NCBI GenBank assembly: GCA_964035545.1
Contig: OZ037767.1
Coordinates: 24,819,128-24,883,127, forward strand
Origin: Bugula neritina
Lineage: Eukaryota > Bryozoa > Gymnolaemata > Cheilostomatida > Bugulidae
Length of the DNA stretch: 64,000 bases
Direction: 5' to 3'
Numbering within the stretch: position 1 is the first letter of the stretch; each line of letters begins with the position of its first letter. Positions 27,331-46,046 of this stretch are shown here, in pieces. The notes under the pieces are model-generated. The model made no database searches. It was not told where the DNA came from and was given only the letters and a program-made list of their open reading frames with translations. A program made the translations under genes and the position numbers.

Positions 27331-30300
27331 TTATGAAGAAGGAGGATGTAGTTCGTTGTGTTCATTATCTTCACCATCAAGGAATAGTGCTGCAAATACG
27401 CTGTTGAAGTAATCATTGTAATTCTCACAGCCTCTTTTGCTGTCAGGAACAAAGTTACACTCTAAAAGTTGAGGCACCATGATGGGATGACCTGAAAGAG
27501 AGACAAAGCAGATTCTCAATTACAGTAATAGAGCAGTTTCCAAGTCTTCATAACAAATTGATGCATTAAACTATATGAAAGTGAATGCCTATCACCGAAA
27601 CTAAGTATTATAGAACTCAGTGAACAGGTTAGCTGTGGTTTTGTGGGTAGAGCAATGTCCTAGCAAGTGAAAGGTTACGGGTCTGAATCCTGGCAGGGCC
27701 ATTAGTGATGCTAGGAAAGACATTTGGTCATAATTACTCCTGTGCTACGTTGAAAGCCCTCTAACCTTATTACCAGAATAGTGAGAGACACAATTCTTAA
27801 CGATATACTTATTAGAGGTTTCTACAGTGAATGAGACGGAGAGATGTGAGTTTGTTACAGAACTCTATGAACATACTCAACCAATAAGAAAAAAGTTAAC
27901 ATTACGAAGATGCACTTTAACTAAGACATCTAAGCACTGCAAAACACGTGAAATAAGATGTACGAAACCCACAAATCTTGATGTATACTGAAAAACGAGC
28001 ACAGAGAAACTTACCGTTACTGTTGACATCCCATTTAATCATAAAATCCAAAGCGTAATGAGCCCGGGACTGAGGGTAACTCGGCATACCATAAGGCGGG
28101 TCTTTACTTGATACAGCTTCCAGTAACTCCCTTATGCACTGCAGAGTGTCATTCTGAAGATATAGAGAAGGTAACCCTCATAGCATTGCTAATAATAACA
28201 GAAACTACGACCTAGATATAGCTAGATAGCTGTGGCGCAACTATACTAGTATGTAACATCTAACTTACAAGCAATCACAGCTTATTGGTGTAAGATGGGG
28301 CAACTTCAACATGGCGGTTTAGTGACTAATTATTAGCATACTTTACAGTGTACATTGAAAGATGTTCACATCTCACAATAAGCAAAACTAATGGCCTTTC
28401 AGAGCATTTTTTAATAAAGTCTGGCAGAATTTCCATACTAAATGTGTTAATCTAACAACAAGTAGCATAAAGCTTAAAAATTTCAAAAGATGCCATAACT
28501 TGAACCAGCCAAAAGAGCTAAAACTAACAACTGGTGAATACTTTGAAAAATTGGCAAATAATAAAAATTATATTAATTACATTAAATCATTAATTGAATA
28601 AATTAAACTTATTAGGTAACTATATTGCAAGCCGTACTACAATAGAAGCTAGCATGGTTTGTAAATTATAAGCCATTAAAGCAAGGCAATCAAATTAAGG
28701 AATACGCACAGTTTTGGCCTAATTTTTTCAAAATCCACACAAAAATGGCTGAGAACCGCAGCCAGCATAAATTTTAAATTCGGAATTTAATAATTTTCAA
28801 TAACTATTATAATTTCAAAAGTGGTTATGTGTGTTTTAACCTTTTTCAGAATTAAGGAGAAAAACTACAAACCTCTACGTTACTCCATGGAAATTCCGGG
28901 TATTGTCTATTAAACTCTGGTACAAACTGGTCATATAGCAGTGTGAGTAACTTGTCGGGGTTGGTGTAGTTGTGTGCAGTGAAATGTTTCTCATAGTTAT
29001 CAAATGAGTCAAGTGAGAACTCCCTGAGGGAGAAGAGAATGTACAGAATTTAACTGTTGAGTTCTCACATCGGCAATACTAAATCCACACCACTAATGTA
29101 TATAACTCAGTAGGTAAATACTACAGAGCAAATGAACAATGAAGCTACACATGAGTACCAAGAACTCCTCTAAGAGTTAACAATAACCTCAACATAAAGG
29201 TTTAGCCAAAGGTGTAGCAGAAAAGTAACACTATTGTAACTCACACATTAGCGAAGCTGAGAAAAGCATTTTTGTAGCAGGTAAACTTCAACGGCTTAAG
29301 ACTTTTGAGATACACCTCATATCTGCAGTTGAATTTGACTTTCCCAATTTCTACAACAAATCAGAAGATGGAAGTAAAATAGTTGAGAAGTAACCACAGG
29401 CTGAGAAAAAGTTTTGACTTCAACACGCTGAGGTGACGTCAAAAATTACACATACATCTGAGTTAGAGTAGAGAGGCAATACTTCCTGTCAGCTCTATTC
29501 ATATGCTGTACTTTAAAACTTTAACTTTTTAAAACAGTTTGGCACAAAGTAGATCAGAGTAATCAACTGTTAGACTAAATGTTACAGATCCAACCCACAA
29601 AATCAATGGTTACTAGACACTGACAGTCTACCAACTACAAACTAACCAGGTCTTTCAAACAGAACTGGGTTCTCAATGTATTTCATAGCTATATATGGAC
29701 CAGTCTCCGGGAGTCGTACAAGATGGTTGATATTTCCTGTTATCACATGACCAATACCTCTACCAAGATTCCAAGGCTTTGCAATCCACAAGTTATCTTC
29801 TCCTCTAAAAACCACAAACTTGCTATATACTTTGCCATTGTAACTACTTACTGTAAGCAACATCTTCAAACAAGTCACATATCTCATAGCTCAGTTGATT
29901 TGGTTGTGGGTGAAAACAATAATTGAGTCAGTAATAGAGAATCAATCTGATAAATAGTCCTTGTAACATGATTCTGTTTTAAAATTTAAATCAGTAGCAT
30001 AATTACTCTACAACAATACACCAACGAACATAAAATTACTTTTTATTGATATACTGTACAAACAGGAGTAGTAAAGGAGATAATACCTTTCCGCTCTCTT
30101 TTGAAAGTGACAGATGAATTCTGGAAGATTTAGATTCAGGTTGTAAGTCACAGGAAGCCATGCTGGATGAGATTTACCATCTGTGGCAGCTCTTCTAGCC
30201 ACCGTAGCCAGCAAATCCTTGACAGTCAGCAGAGACTCAAATGGAAACTGGTTCAATAGGACATCCCGTGAGCTCAGCTCCCTACACACAATACATATTT

Positions 30301-33220
30301 TTATATTATAGTGAAATAACCACTAAAATATTTGTTATGCTTTGAAAGTCAAACAAACCAATCACAAGATGAAGGTCAATGCATCAGCTTCTTTTGTGAG
30401 TTGTGTTTGCATAGAAAATAGGCAACACATAACTTGAAATATTTGAACTGACGCAATGCAAAGAGATGATTCCAGAAATGAACAAGGGGGGACAATTTAT
30501 CTTTTGGGTCCGTGTTTTCATTTACATTTTTTTGCGTTACAAATTTATACCCTCAAAAATCTAACCTGAAATCACGAATATGACTGGTTTGAAAGATGAC
30601 ATCAGCTTTCTCTCGAGATTCCGTCAGCTCAAATCTTCCATGAGTAAGATACTTTTGAACTAACTTATAGTCAGTCCAAACTAGTAACTTCCTGTTGGTT
30701 GGCATGGTTACGGTCCTTGTATTTACAGTATCTACATCATCAAACCTTGACATCTACAAGCATTACGACATTTTACCTCGATAAACTATGAACATGAGTC
30801 ACGGGACTGTATACAATCTTGGACAAGGTGTTTCTCTGTCCTAAATAGCATCATTTTATCAAAATGTCTGAAAGATACAAAAGAATCTTTAAACTCTCCA
30901 TAACCAAAGCTCATAGCCCAGAGTATGCAGCTGAAGACACAACATGTAGCTAGCATTCCATCAACAAGTGTCAATAGTGTCAGCTTGCCAGTAAAACTGC
31001 CTATTTACATTTCCATCCTTGACATTGTACCTCCAAAAATGAGAGTGCATTCACTCAGGCTCACTTTTACTTACAAGTGAAAAGTGGTAAACATTCTATT
31101 GCCAAGAAATGTGGTATTAAAATCTATTCTATTTGTCAGAGGCTTTGAATAATGCAATCATGGACTTGACCAATGGCAGGTAGAAATTCTACGACTTGCA
31201 TAATTTTCAAAATCTTGTTTTAACAGAAATTTCCTCATTTTTTAAGCATCATTGCAATATAATCATAAATCGTTGATATTGACATTATAGAGGTGGTATG
31301 CATATCAACAGTTGGCGGCGAAGAGCTTAAATTCATAAATAAATGGAGACAATTTCAGCTGACATCAAATGTAGCATGTCTTACACCAGATTGCATAATG
31401 GCAGGTTATTCTATAGCATTATCTGCAACAAAACCTTAAAATAATCTGCCCCGGGCTCTTCAACATCTTCGTCAATCTCAGTGAAATCGCAGGGATTCCA
31501 AGGCAACAGATGTGCAAGACGAGACAATTCCTCATCAACAGGTACATGACTAGCATAGTCCCTTGTGAGTTCATCTATTAGAAGCAGAATAAAGAGTTAG
31601 TAGTAGCATACGTCAGCTATTAGAAGTTGGTTTGTGCCAACCTGAAAGAATAGAACATGATGACTAATGCTAAGAGCTTACAGTTACACCAAAATTAGAC
31701 AGAACTTGAGTATGACAAATCCAAACGCTTCAATTTTATATAAAATAATAATTTTAAAATTAATGCAATTCAACGTGAAAAGTATGTGAGAAATATAATT
31801 ATATTAAGTAAGTATGGTCGGGGTAAGTAACAAACCTTCAGCATCTAAGTCATGCAGCAGCCAAAATATGCTTAAAGCCGTCTTATTCGCCGTATAGAAA
31901 AAAGGCACCATTTTGATCGAGGGCTCATCTGAATGCTGTATTCTCGATCCTAACTCATCCAGCACATACCATACGGGACGCGACTCATTTGAACCCTAGT
32001 TATAATAAAATATAGCCTATGTTTTAAACTAACAACACTTGAGGCTTACCGAATCTGTTTGGGATATTAGTTTCATAAAATAGGAGAGCTCAAGTGTCTC
32101 AGAAACATACTATTTATGGTTTACCTACATTTTTTTAGGGGCATTTTACTCTACCTACAATGTGCAAACGCGTTATGCGGGTTAAGATACTAAATTTCCA
32201 AAGTTTATGATACATAAAGACTCCCACGTTTCTCAAATAAAACCAAATGTACTTTAAAGCTTTTGATTCATGCAACATTAAACATGGTGCAATAAATTGG
32301 TAACAACCTTGCAAAATAAGAAACAGAGCTTACACTAACCCTTTCAAAACCCGCAAAACTGTAGGTCTGATTAAACAGCCACATCTTGTCCAGAACAATG
32401 TCTATTTTATCTTTGTCCCCCTCACCAGATGTAATACTCATCAGGTTACACATGCGCTCCAGTAGGCCGTTCACATCTGCTAACATCTTCTTTGCAGTCT
32501 CCGGATTATCAAATGTCCATGCATGATCAACAATGAAGATGCTAACAAAAATATTTATTTCCCTGTGGCATAAGATTACCTTTCAAACGGGATTAATACC
32601 AGAAATTGGCTAAATTACATCTGCAAGGCAAGTTCTACAAATTATGTGATACTAAGAACAATCTGCAGAAAATTTACGGTTAAACTTGTAATATCTTCCA
32701 GTAAAAGTACTTTAAACACATTAATTTTACTAGAATGTGCATAAAAATGAACAAGGAGAAAACTGTAAAAAATTTGAAATGGGGTAACATTTACCTGGCT
32801 GGTTCACTTTTCTTCACACCACTAGGATTGGATACGACAACTTTCCAACTAACCTCATCACTGTCTTCATACTCAACTTTTACTAGCGAGAAGTTTAACC
32901 CAGCATCAAATATCTGAGTCAACATGCACCAAGTTAGCAATAATAATTTGATAAAAATGCCTACTAAAATTATTTCTTTTTAACAACATTTATATGATAA
33001 CATATACGTTAATAAAAAAAAAACTACCAACACCAAATGTTTTAAGCTAAATCATAAAAATGCCGTGTTTATCAAAGTAACAGCACCAGTGATGGTTTAT
33101 GTTAATACTCACTTCATTGCGGACTTTATTATGTAGAGCTTCCCATAAGTGTGATGGCACCCCATTGTTCACCAGTTGGGCTTCATGCAAAGTCAAGAAA
33201 TCTTGAAATTCTGTTTCCAT
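27331..33220 (-). CDS. TTLL12: Tubulin tyrosine ligase-like protein 12
   Basis: TTL-fold cytosolic protein; in vertebrates TTLL12 is linked to tubulin tyrosination state, histone H4 methylation and antiviral signalling, with weak or no ligase activity (family knowledge). Twelve coding exons on the minus strand: 33220-33113, 32913-32795, 32541-32340, 31995-31836, 31574-31435, 30753-30566, 30281-30087, 29804-29647, 29350-29245, 29023-28873, 28153-28015, 27491-27331. They total 1827 nt, 608 residues, close to the usual vertebrate length. The N-terminal part (FLTLHEAQLVNNGVP, IFIVDHAWT) is the TTLL12-specific SET-like region. The TTL domain shows VLLNQFPFESLLTVKDLL, WIAKPWNLGRG, MKYIENPVLF, NYEKHFTAHNY and the closing QLLECNFVPD. 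The start ATG follows an acceptor (exon from 33225), so a 5' UTR exon lies upstream. The intron at 27492-28014 contains a degraded SINE. Confidence 0.93.
27632..27850 (+). mobile_element. Degraded tRNA-derived SINE
   Basis: An A-box-like stretch (GTGGGTAGAGCAATG), a B-box-like GGGTCTGAATCC, then a core (GCCATTAGTGATGCTAGGAAAGA) homologous to the SINE copies at 44.1 and 45.1 kb. It is more diverged than those and lies in a TTLL12 intron. Confidence 0.6.
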
Positions 33221-33225
33221 TTGCC

Positions 33226-36200
33226 CTAAAAATAATTTAAACAGGCATTTGCAATGAGCTTTTAAGCTTTACATATACATAGTCCACAAAATCATTTTTA
33301 TCATTAAAAAAAGTTAGGATATATGACAAATGGCAAGAGTCATGAAGTTAAGCAAGAGATAGGTGGAAATTCTGCAGCAAAGTTCAACTGTATGCGCTAC
33401 AAACTACTTCAAGTTATATTGGTTCAAGCAAAAGCATTTATCTGGTGATTTTGAATAAATTGCTATAAGTTTTGAAAATAGGAAAATCCTGAAAATCTTA
33501 ATTTTAAACAATTCATTTTATAGCAGCCTGTGAAATAAACTAAAACAGGGTTGATCTAAAGATTAATAAGGGATTTTCGCAGTGAACCTTGCTTTAATCA
33601 TATCAATCAACCATAACTTAACCATAATGATAATGGGTATTTTAATCAGCTGGTGCTTTAGGAGTACTACAAGTACAAAAGACACAGTAATTTCAAGTTC
33701 AATTTCACTGACTTGGAATAGCTAGAGCTACAGACAAATTTCATGGGCCTTGGCAAAATAACGTTACGGCAATACTAATACAAATAGTAATACCAATATT
33801 ACTATTACTATTAGTATTAGCATTAAGCTTAGTCTAATGCTAATTCAGTAATAGTAATACTAATACTAATTCAATTAGTAATTGCAAGATTAATACTAAA
33901 TCTTGTCTAAAAGTAAAAGTAATTCTAATCAGAATGAGAATGACTATGAGTATTAGTATTAGTATTAGTATTACTATTAGTATTAAATTTACTAACTGCT
34001 TATTATAATTATATAATAATATTAATAATAATAGTTTTACTTAAACTTAGTTAATGATAATCTTATGCACTCCAAGTACAAGTATAAGCAAACTGTAAGT
34101 GTAAGTATACACTTACAGACACACACTCTCAGTCTCACAGACACAGTAACTGTGAGTGTGACACTCACACACAGTGACACAGTCTGAGTCAACGTCGACT
34201 TCGTGAGTCACACACTCACAGCCTGAGTCTTAGTATAGTCACTAGTGTACTTGTATAACTAATAATAATGGTATATTTATACTTTGTAGAGGCTATAGTA
34301 ATACTAAAAGTACATGTAAAAATTACTAATCATAAGCCTAATACTTTTGCAACTATCAGACAATCACACTGCCAATTGATCACCGAGCTCGGCATGACGA
34401 CCCCCATGCATATTTATAGGGATTGCTAAATGCAGGACAAAGTTTGGGGTCGCTGAGTACAGTGTTTGGACTATACGCATCTTTATCTGAACTCTAAACC
34501 TCACACTTCAAACTCAATACTTCCAAAACTTGCGCTGCATCAAGCGATTGTCTATTTTTTTTATAGTTGAATAGTCCGAGAACCAGTCTATCATATATCT
34601 TTAAAAAATAAGACATCCTACATAATATACTATACAGTTTATAACGTGCATCTTCATGGTTGGTAATGCACAGTAAAAAAAATATATCTACACTATGAAT
34701 ATGTAATGTTGAGGTCAAGTGAAAGAAACTTCGCATCTTGCCCACTTTCTTACTTACATAGAGTGGTCAGTTTAGTGAGCCCTGTTCTGAGTACAGAGTT
34801 CGGTTTCCTGTGAGAAGGAAATTTTACGATGGCCTGGCCTCCGCCTCGCCCTTGAAATTTAATGTTTATTTATATTTTAGTTAATGCTGTAAGTGTAATA
34901 ATAACAATTATTAATAGTTATACTTATTGATATAGTAATAGTTAATCACTTAATGTTATGCTTATTAATTATATATAATATATAAATGCATAGTTTTAGT
35001 TTAAATTTAATAATTATAATACTAATAGTAATACTATTACAGTAATACTCTAATACTAATAGTAATAGTAATACTAATAGTAATACTAATAGTAATAGTA
35101 ATACTAATAGTAAATGTAATAGTTGTAACATAAAACTCAAGTTGAGTAAATCAAAATGACTAAATCTAAATTTAAATGAAAATCAAAATGTAATTAAATT
35201 CAAATTGATCAATTTTAAATGAATTAACTATTACTAATATTATAATAATTTTTATTTTATGATGATTTTAAAGTTAATGATAATCATAATGATAACGATT
35301 CTGATTGTAACTATCTCTATGAGAGTATGACTATGAGTATCAGTATGACTATCACTATCAGTATCAGGGATACTGTAACTGTAATGGTAAATCACACACA
35401 GACAGGCTAGTTAGCCTGTTAAGTTAATGTGCACAATAATGTTTAGACTACTGCCCAAGTACTGAACACTTATTTTCTATACGTGGCACACCTCTTCTTC
35501 CCTCTAGGAAGGTTCAGTGTGGAGATAGCATCAACAGGTATCGCTCAGTTATACCCTTATCTAAGTCACACTTACAGTTATTAAGTGTTATACAGTTATA
35601 TTTATACTTAGAGTTACTGTTAGTCACTATGAGTATGACTATCACTATCAGTTTGAGTATCGCTATTACTATAGTCTATGAGAGTTATAAAAGATGATTA
35701 GCAATATAATTATAGAACAAATACTATTTCAGTATTTGTTTATTTTTGTTTAGCTATTTGAAATACCCAAACAAAAATTATAATTTTTTACTGATGCTTA
35801 TATCAAATTTAATTGATAATTTAATATATTACTTAAAATACTAACCAATTAATGAATTATGATTATCAAAAAATGTTCCTAAAATTTGAATTTCCGTTTA
35901 TTGACTTTATGCTTGAATTTATTGTGCTACACAAAACTAAAACTAAATATAATTTTACTTGTGTATATATATAGTCACACTGCATAATAATACTGATAGT
36001 GATATTTTTAATTTTGTTTGTACATTGAACCATTTCAGAAGGAAGTGACATGAATGTGAGATATACTATTGCTATGGTTATTGCGATTTGTACCCTCTTA
36101 GTCATATCTTATAGTTGTACTTGGATTGTATATATGTGTTACTTGTTCATGCAATATATGCTGTTAATGACCAGTTGTAAAATGTATCTAAATGTATTCC

Positions 36201-37100
36201 TTTTCCAAACTAATTGTTGGAAAGTTGGTCATTCCTAATTGTTTGATAATTTTTTGTTACTTTATGAATTTTGAATATCAAGAAGATGCACTAATTGAAA
36301 TGAATGTGGATAGGGCCAATAGGCTGCTCTCTACTAATGGGTAATAACTTTGACTGCGTTCCCTAAGACCTCTAAATGGTTATGATTGATTCAATGTCAT
36401 GTTTTACTATTTCATAGCATATTATCCTACCGTTAAACTGACAATAACAGCAATAGATTTTTATTATAATCATCACCAGTGTTTAATATGTTATGTTAAT
36501 ACCTAAATTTGATGATAAAATTTCATTTTCAGCTTATAATTGTGATGAAATTTTATATTGGAATTGCCACTGTATAAATACTTAGTTCAAATATGAATAT
36601 CACCATTCATTATAATACTAATATCAACTGGTTGTTGAAATGGAGATTTTATCATGTCTTTTATGATTATAACTGGTATAGATGGGAATAAATAAAATAA
36701 AATTAGGGGTGTAGCATTTTTATTTAACAAAGTTGATGCAATGTTGGGTCAGAAGGCATCCCATAACAGATGTAACCTGCCTAGTTAAAGAGGAATTGAT
36801 AAGGGTAGAATATACATTTTATTAGTACTTGAAGTGTTCACTATAAAGATGAAGAGTGTTGAGCTGCCACGTGGCTAAGCGTGTTATCTGGTGGCAAACC
36901 AATTACAGAGCACCTGTGGCTTAAAGTAATTGCCCAAGAATTCTGTAACTGACAGTCATCAAATCACACAAACATTTCATTCAACGTGTTTGCTTCTGTA
37001 CTCTTTCAAATCTCTTTGTGCCCTTCTTTTCACTAACAACTAGATTTAGTTTGTTGATATAATCGTTGATTGCATCTTTTTATGTTTGTACTTGTTGCAG
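33226..37100. other. Divergent intergenic region between TTLL12 and ENPP with ACT/ATT-rich arrays
   Basis: 3.9 kb between the two divergently transcribed genes, so it should hold both promoters and 5' UTR exons. About 33770-34340 and 34860-35360 are degenerate arrays built on TACTAT/TAGTAAT units. About 34080-34240 is a purine-pyrimidine stretch rich in CAC/GAG/AGTC. No coding exon is convincing. The open frames here come from repeats. Confidence 0.5.
34990..35110. repeat. AATACTAATAGT-type tandem repeat
   Basis: An imperfect array alternating TAATACTAATAG and TAATAG units, the clearest part of a larger ACT-rich low-complexity zone. Confidence 0.8.
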
Positions 37101-37124
37101 ATACTTTTGGGCTGATGCATCATA

Positions 37125-41947
<4,823 letters not shown>

Positions 41948-42572
41948 ATGAAAGTTGAGTGAAAGCCATGAAATATTCAGCATGGTGCAGGTTTTATGAT
42001 TGCTTCATGATCCCCTGTCTGAGAATTTATACAAGTTGTCTAACATCTACTCGGTTAATAATCTTGCTTCCAACAGAAAGTAATATCTCTATAGTTTATG
42101 CTATAAAATCTATTTCTATAATATAATTTATTATGCTTGTTTGGTATTAACACGTTGTCTGGATTATCGGTGCATTATAGCATCATTTATGCTCATTTTC
42201 CAAGAATTTGCTCAGTCTAATACAACTTTATTTTAGATTATAATTTATTGTTATGTAACAATTATTTAACCACAATGAAACCTGGTGGAAAATGCTCCTA
42301 ATAGTTTATTTATGGTTGTTGGTTTCAATCTGAACAGTGTGAGAACTCTTGTCAAAAGGTTTTCCTGGTGTAACAGTCCAAGAATATTTTCAGGGACTAT
42401 TATGCAGGTAATTTGCTTATGTGGGTGCTGTTGATATTATTGATGTGTGTTGTTAGTACAGAATGCCGAGCAATATTGGAGCTGCCGTTCCAAATGCAGA
42501 CGTTAACTAAACACTGTTTTTGTATTGTTGTAAACGCAGAGCTGAGAGTTGTAGAAAGTATCATGCTGCAGG

Positions 42573-42655
42573 TGGGGTTTGAACCCACCCAGTACCTGCT
42601 CATTTAGCTCGTTGGCTCCCTCATCCACTACTCTACAAGACCAGCCCTGAGCATT
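42573..42655 (-). mobile_element. tRNA-like relic, probably SINE-derived
   Basis: On the minus strand it reads GGGCTGGTCTTGTAGAGTAG ... GGTGGGTTCAAACCCCACC, with an A-box-like and a good B-box-like motif and a T-stem that pairs. The acceptor ends do not pair, so it is not a working tRNA. Confidence 0.45.
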
Positions 42656-44063
42656 ACAGGATATGTAGGAGAGTCCATTGGCCTAATGCTATGGGTATAT
42701 TTAGTTGTATTCGGTATTTACAAGTTATTGAAACTGTAAAGCTAACAGGTGCTGCAAGGGTTCAAATCACACAGATAAATTTTATTTAACTCACAATGCT
42801 AAGTAACTCAATTTGATAAACTGAAATAGTTTTCTATGTAAATGTATGTCTTGTCAATTTTTGCTACAAGTTTAGTTCAGATGAAAATATATTATTCTAC
42901 GCTTTTTAAACAAATTCTTTGGCCATTGAAAAAAGCTTCAAAAGAACTTGATTTTGGTGTTTGGAGTTGCGTACTCATGTTTATTTTTACTCCTCTGTTT
43001 ATTATGTAGGTTGGATTACTCTAGTCTTCTTACTGCTGATTTATTAATAAATAAAAATTTTATGTTGAATATTTTCTGCAGTAAGCATTCCATGCTTTCT
43101 TCTTGCCTTATAATCCCATTTCATCAATATAATAACATTGTATAGCAGCATTTTTCATGTCTCACTCAATGTTAATGTCTTGTTGAATTATTGTGTCTAT
43201 GTAAGCATTCAAGCTTTTTGTAGTCTTCCTTTTATCACTATTATTTTTCTGTTACTCTGTGTTGCCAGCTGTTATCATAAACTATTATCATGAATAGTAT
43301 TACTTTTGCATATCATTTCATTATTTAATAAAATCTTCCATTTTTGCACCATACATAAATATTGATAGATATATTGAAGTTTCTACACTAGATCTTCGAA
43401 TTAGATTTTTCGATATAGTCTCAGAACTGATCTGAATATAGTATACTCATGAATTCACCTAGTTTTTACCATTACATGGAAATTATCTTCCAAAGAGTTG
43501 AGTTAATGTATAGTGTATACTATTGTGTTACACAGCAGTTTATGAGGGGAGCCCTATGGCTCAAGACAAGTAGGCATATATTACTGCATTTAGATAAATA
43601 ATGACAATGGCAGGTCTCCATTGTTCATGAACACGTGATCAGTTCGGCCAAGGCCTGATAGAATCCAACTAAACTATAAAAGAAATAATACTGTACTGCC
43701 AGTATATACAAATATTTTTGACTGCTGGTAGCAGCCATCGCTGCTATAAAAAGTAATTCAAAGAGTTCCAATAAGTGACCTAGTGCTAATTGATATATAG
43801 TTGTATAATAGGTCTAGAGATATGAGCATTTGATAGGTCCAATAGTTACAGAGCCTAACTGTGCCTTATGTATAGCTAGCAATGGAGGATATGTGAGAAT
43901 ATACAGCAAATACCAGGCAACCTTCACATATTCTACAAGAACGGTCTATATAATTTAAGAATCAACTGTATTATACACTGCCTATTCAGCGATTAAAACT
44001 AGTTCCACTGCCATAATGTGTGCAACAAACATGTAATATGTAAAGCCTAGTGTAGCTGCCATA

Positions 44064-44270
44064 GAGAGCAGTGGTGTAGTGGTTAGAGTGCAGGCCTAGC
44101 AAACATGAGGTCAGTGGTTGAGTCCAAACACCATGCAGCAGTGATGTTAGGAAGAGCATCCAGTCGTAATCGCTTCTGGGCCACAATGAATGAATCCTAA
44201 ACCTGCTTTAAAAAGCCCTTTCCATCACGGGTTCTCACAGGGATAGCGACTATAAACTTGCTTGAGTACG
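44064..44270 (+). mobile_element. tRNA-derived SINE, copy A
   Basis: The head is tRNA-like (GTGGTGTAGTGGTTAGAGTG as A box, AGTGGTTGAGTCC as a weak B box). It is followed by a core, GTGATGTTAGGAAGAGCATC, and a tail, GCGACTATAAACTTGC, both shared with copy B. Confidence 0.75.
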
Positions 44271-45120
44271 GCTGCCATGACTGCAAGTAGCTGTACAAAA
44301 TGCTGCCAACAAAGCAGATGGAGCATAACTTTTTCCTCATGATGTCTATACATGCGAAGTCTCATGGGGAGCTTAGTTTTAAATTAGGTAAATCCCATTT
44401 CCTGTCTCGGTAAATTATAGAAAAAATAATTGTGACTTCTCCTAGTGGCACATTTCAGAATGTCTTTTCAGGCGAAAATTTTCATAATAAGGTCTTTATT
44501 ACTCTTTGAAGGACATTTTGCTAGTGTGGCTACATATTTTGTCCGAGTAAATTATCCTGCTCTATTTTCACTTCATCTGCAACCTACAGAGAATAATTAT
44601 TATTTCAAATAATACTTTCTTGTTTCATAGAACTGATACACTGAAACTAAAACAATTGGCGCTGATAATGTATTAATTACTATCATTATGTATGCTGTAA
44701 CAAATTAATGGAAATCTATATCAAAATTGTATTGCCGACTGAAGAGATGCTTTGTAGAATCTCAAACTAATTAGACTATTGAGTACAATAGACAGGTGTA
44801 CAGGTGTTTACTTATCAGAGAAGAAAGGAGCACAGCGCGGCAGCAGTGTTTCACTGAGCAACAATTTGTGTTGAATACACCTATAAGGTAATTATATATC
44901 ATACCTATGATATAATCATAAAATATTACTTAGTATATTTATAATATATTCATGAATGATATCTGAAATACAGGTACATTTTTCAATTGTTTTTATCCTG
45001 CGTTTTCAAATTATATAAAAAATTATCTCTAATAAATTAACTGACTATTTAGTGTTTATTGCATTACCCTGACATTATACCATGATGAATATTGTACCAC
45101 CATGTAGTGTTTGGGACAGG

Positions 45121-45333
45121 GAGCAGCCGTGGTCTAGGGGTTTGAGCGTTTGCCTAGTAAACACGAGGTCATGGGTTCGAGCCCGGACAAAGGCCATTGG
45201 TGATGTTAGGAAGAGCATCCAGTCACAATTGCTCCTGTGCCTCATTTAAATAAGTCCTTAGCTCGCTTTAACAAAAACCCTTTCTATCAGGGGTTTCTCA
45301 CAGAGATGGTGACTATAAACTTGCGTGAGTTAT
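45121..45333 (+). mobile_element. tRNA-derived SINE, copy B, with target-site duplication
   Basis: About 213 bp. The head has A box TGGTCTAGGGG and B box GGGTTCGAGCCC, the shared core GTGATGTTAGGAAGAGCATC and the shared tail. The flanks carry a 17-bp imperfect duplication (ATGTAGTGTTTGGGACA before, ATGTAGTGCTTGGGACA after), the expected mark of LINE-driven insertion. Confidence 0.82.
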
Positions 45334-46046
45334 ATGTAGTGCTTGGGACATCAGGCTTTTGTAGGAGTTGTAGGCTGTCACAAAACCAATTATAAAATGG
45401 TTACATCTTGTGATGTTAACAGTGGCCAATCAGGTGGAAACAGAGTATATGTACAGATGTTTTGCAACTTCACACTTTTCATTAGAAAGCTCAATAAGAC
45501 TTGCTGATTCTAACCAGCATAAAGTTTATACTCTCTAAAAACATACTTTAATAGGATAAAATTCCTGAAAATGTCTCTTAATTGTGAAAATATTGAATAA
45601 CCCTATACAATGTATTTAACTGGACCCATTGCTCTCCTATGACACAAAATTTATTAAATAAATATTTATTAAATATTTAAATCCATAAATGTTTAATGAT
45701 ATATAGAAGAGTACAGGGTAGCAATAGAATAGGGTTTTGTCTACATTGCAGACTTTTTATCTAAGATCAGATATGCTCTCAGATTATCTGCTGTACTACT
45801 ATCAGATGACCAGCTGATATCAGCAGCAAAATGAGTTTTCTGAGTACTATAATGCCACTAATGCACACTTGTGAAGATTTTGCAGCTTCTTGCAAACATC
45901 TGCAGTTGGTCATCTCATTGGTTAACATTATATATGATTTTAAATCGGACTAGGAGAGGTGAATTTTTTCGCTTGTAAATCAATAGAACTAGACTAATGA
46001 AGTTTCAAATGCTTCAACAAATGTTAAATTACTATTTTAGATAACC

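Larger units (their letters stand above)
41948..46040. other. Intergenic region with SINE copies
   Basis: 4.1 kb between the ENPP stop and the next gene. It contains the ENPP 3' UTR (poly(A) signal not resolved), two SINE copies (44.06-44.27 and 45.12-45.33 kb) and a tRNA-like relic near 42.6 kb. Otherwise it is AT-rich sequence without recognisable features. Confidence 0.5.

Noticed and set aside
36860-36945. Another tRNA-like or SINE head (GTGGCTAAGCGTG)
   Set aside because: An A-box-like word only. No B box and no shared SINE core follow.
42573-42655. Functional tRNA gene on the minus strand
   Set aside because: The T-stem and B box are good, but the acceptor stem does not pair. It is more likely a SINE or tRNA relic.
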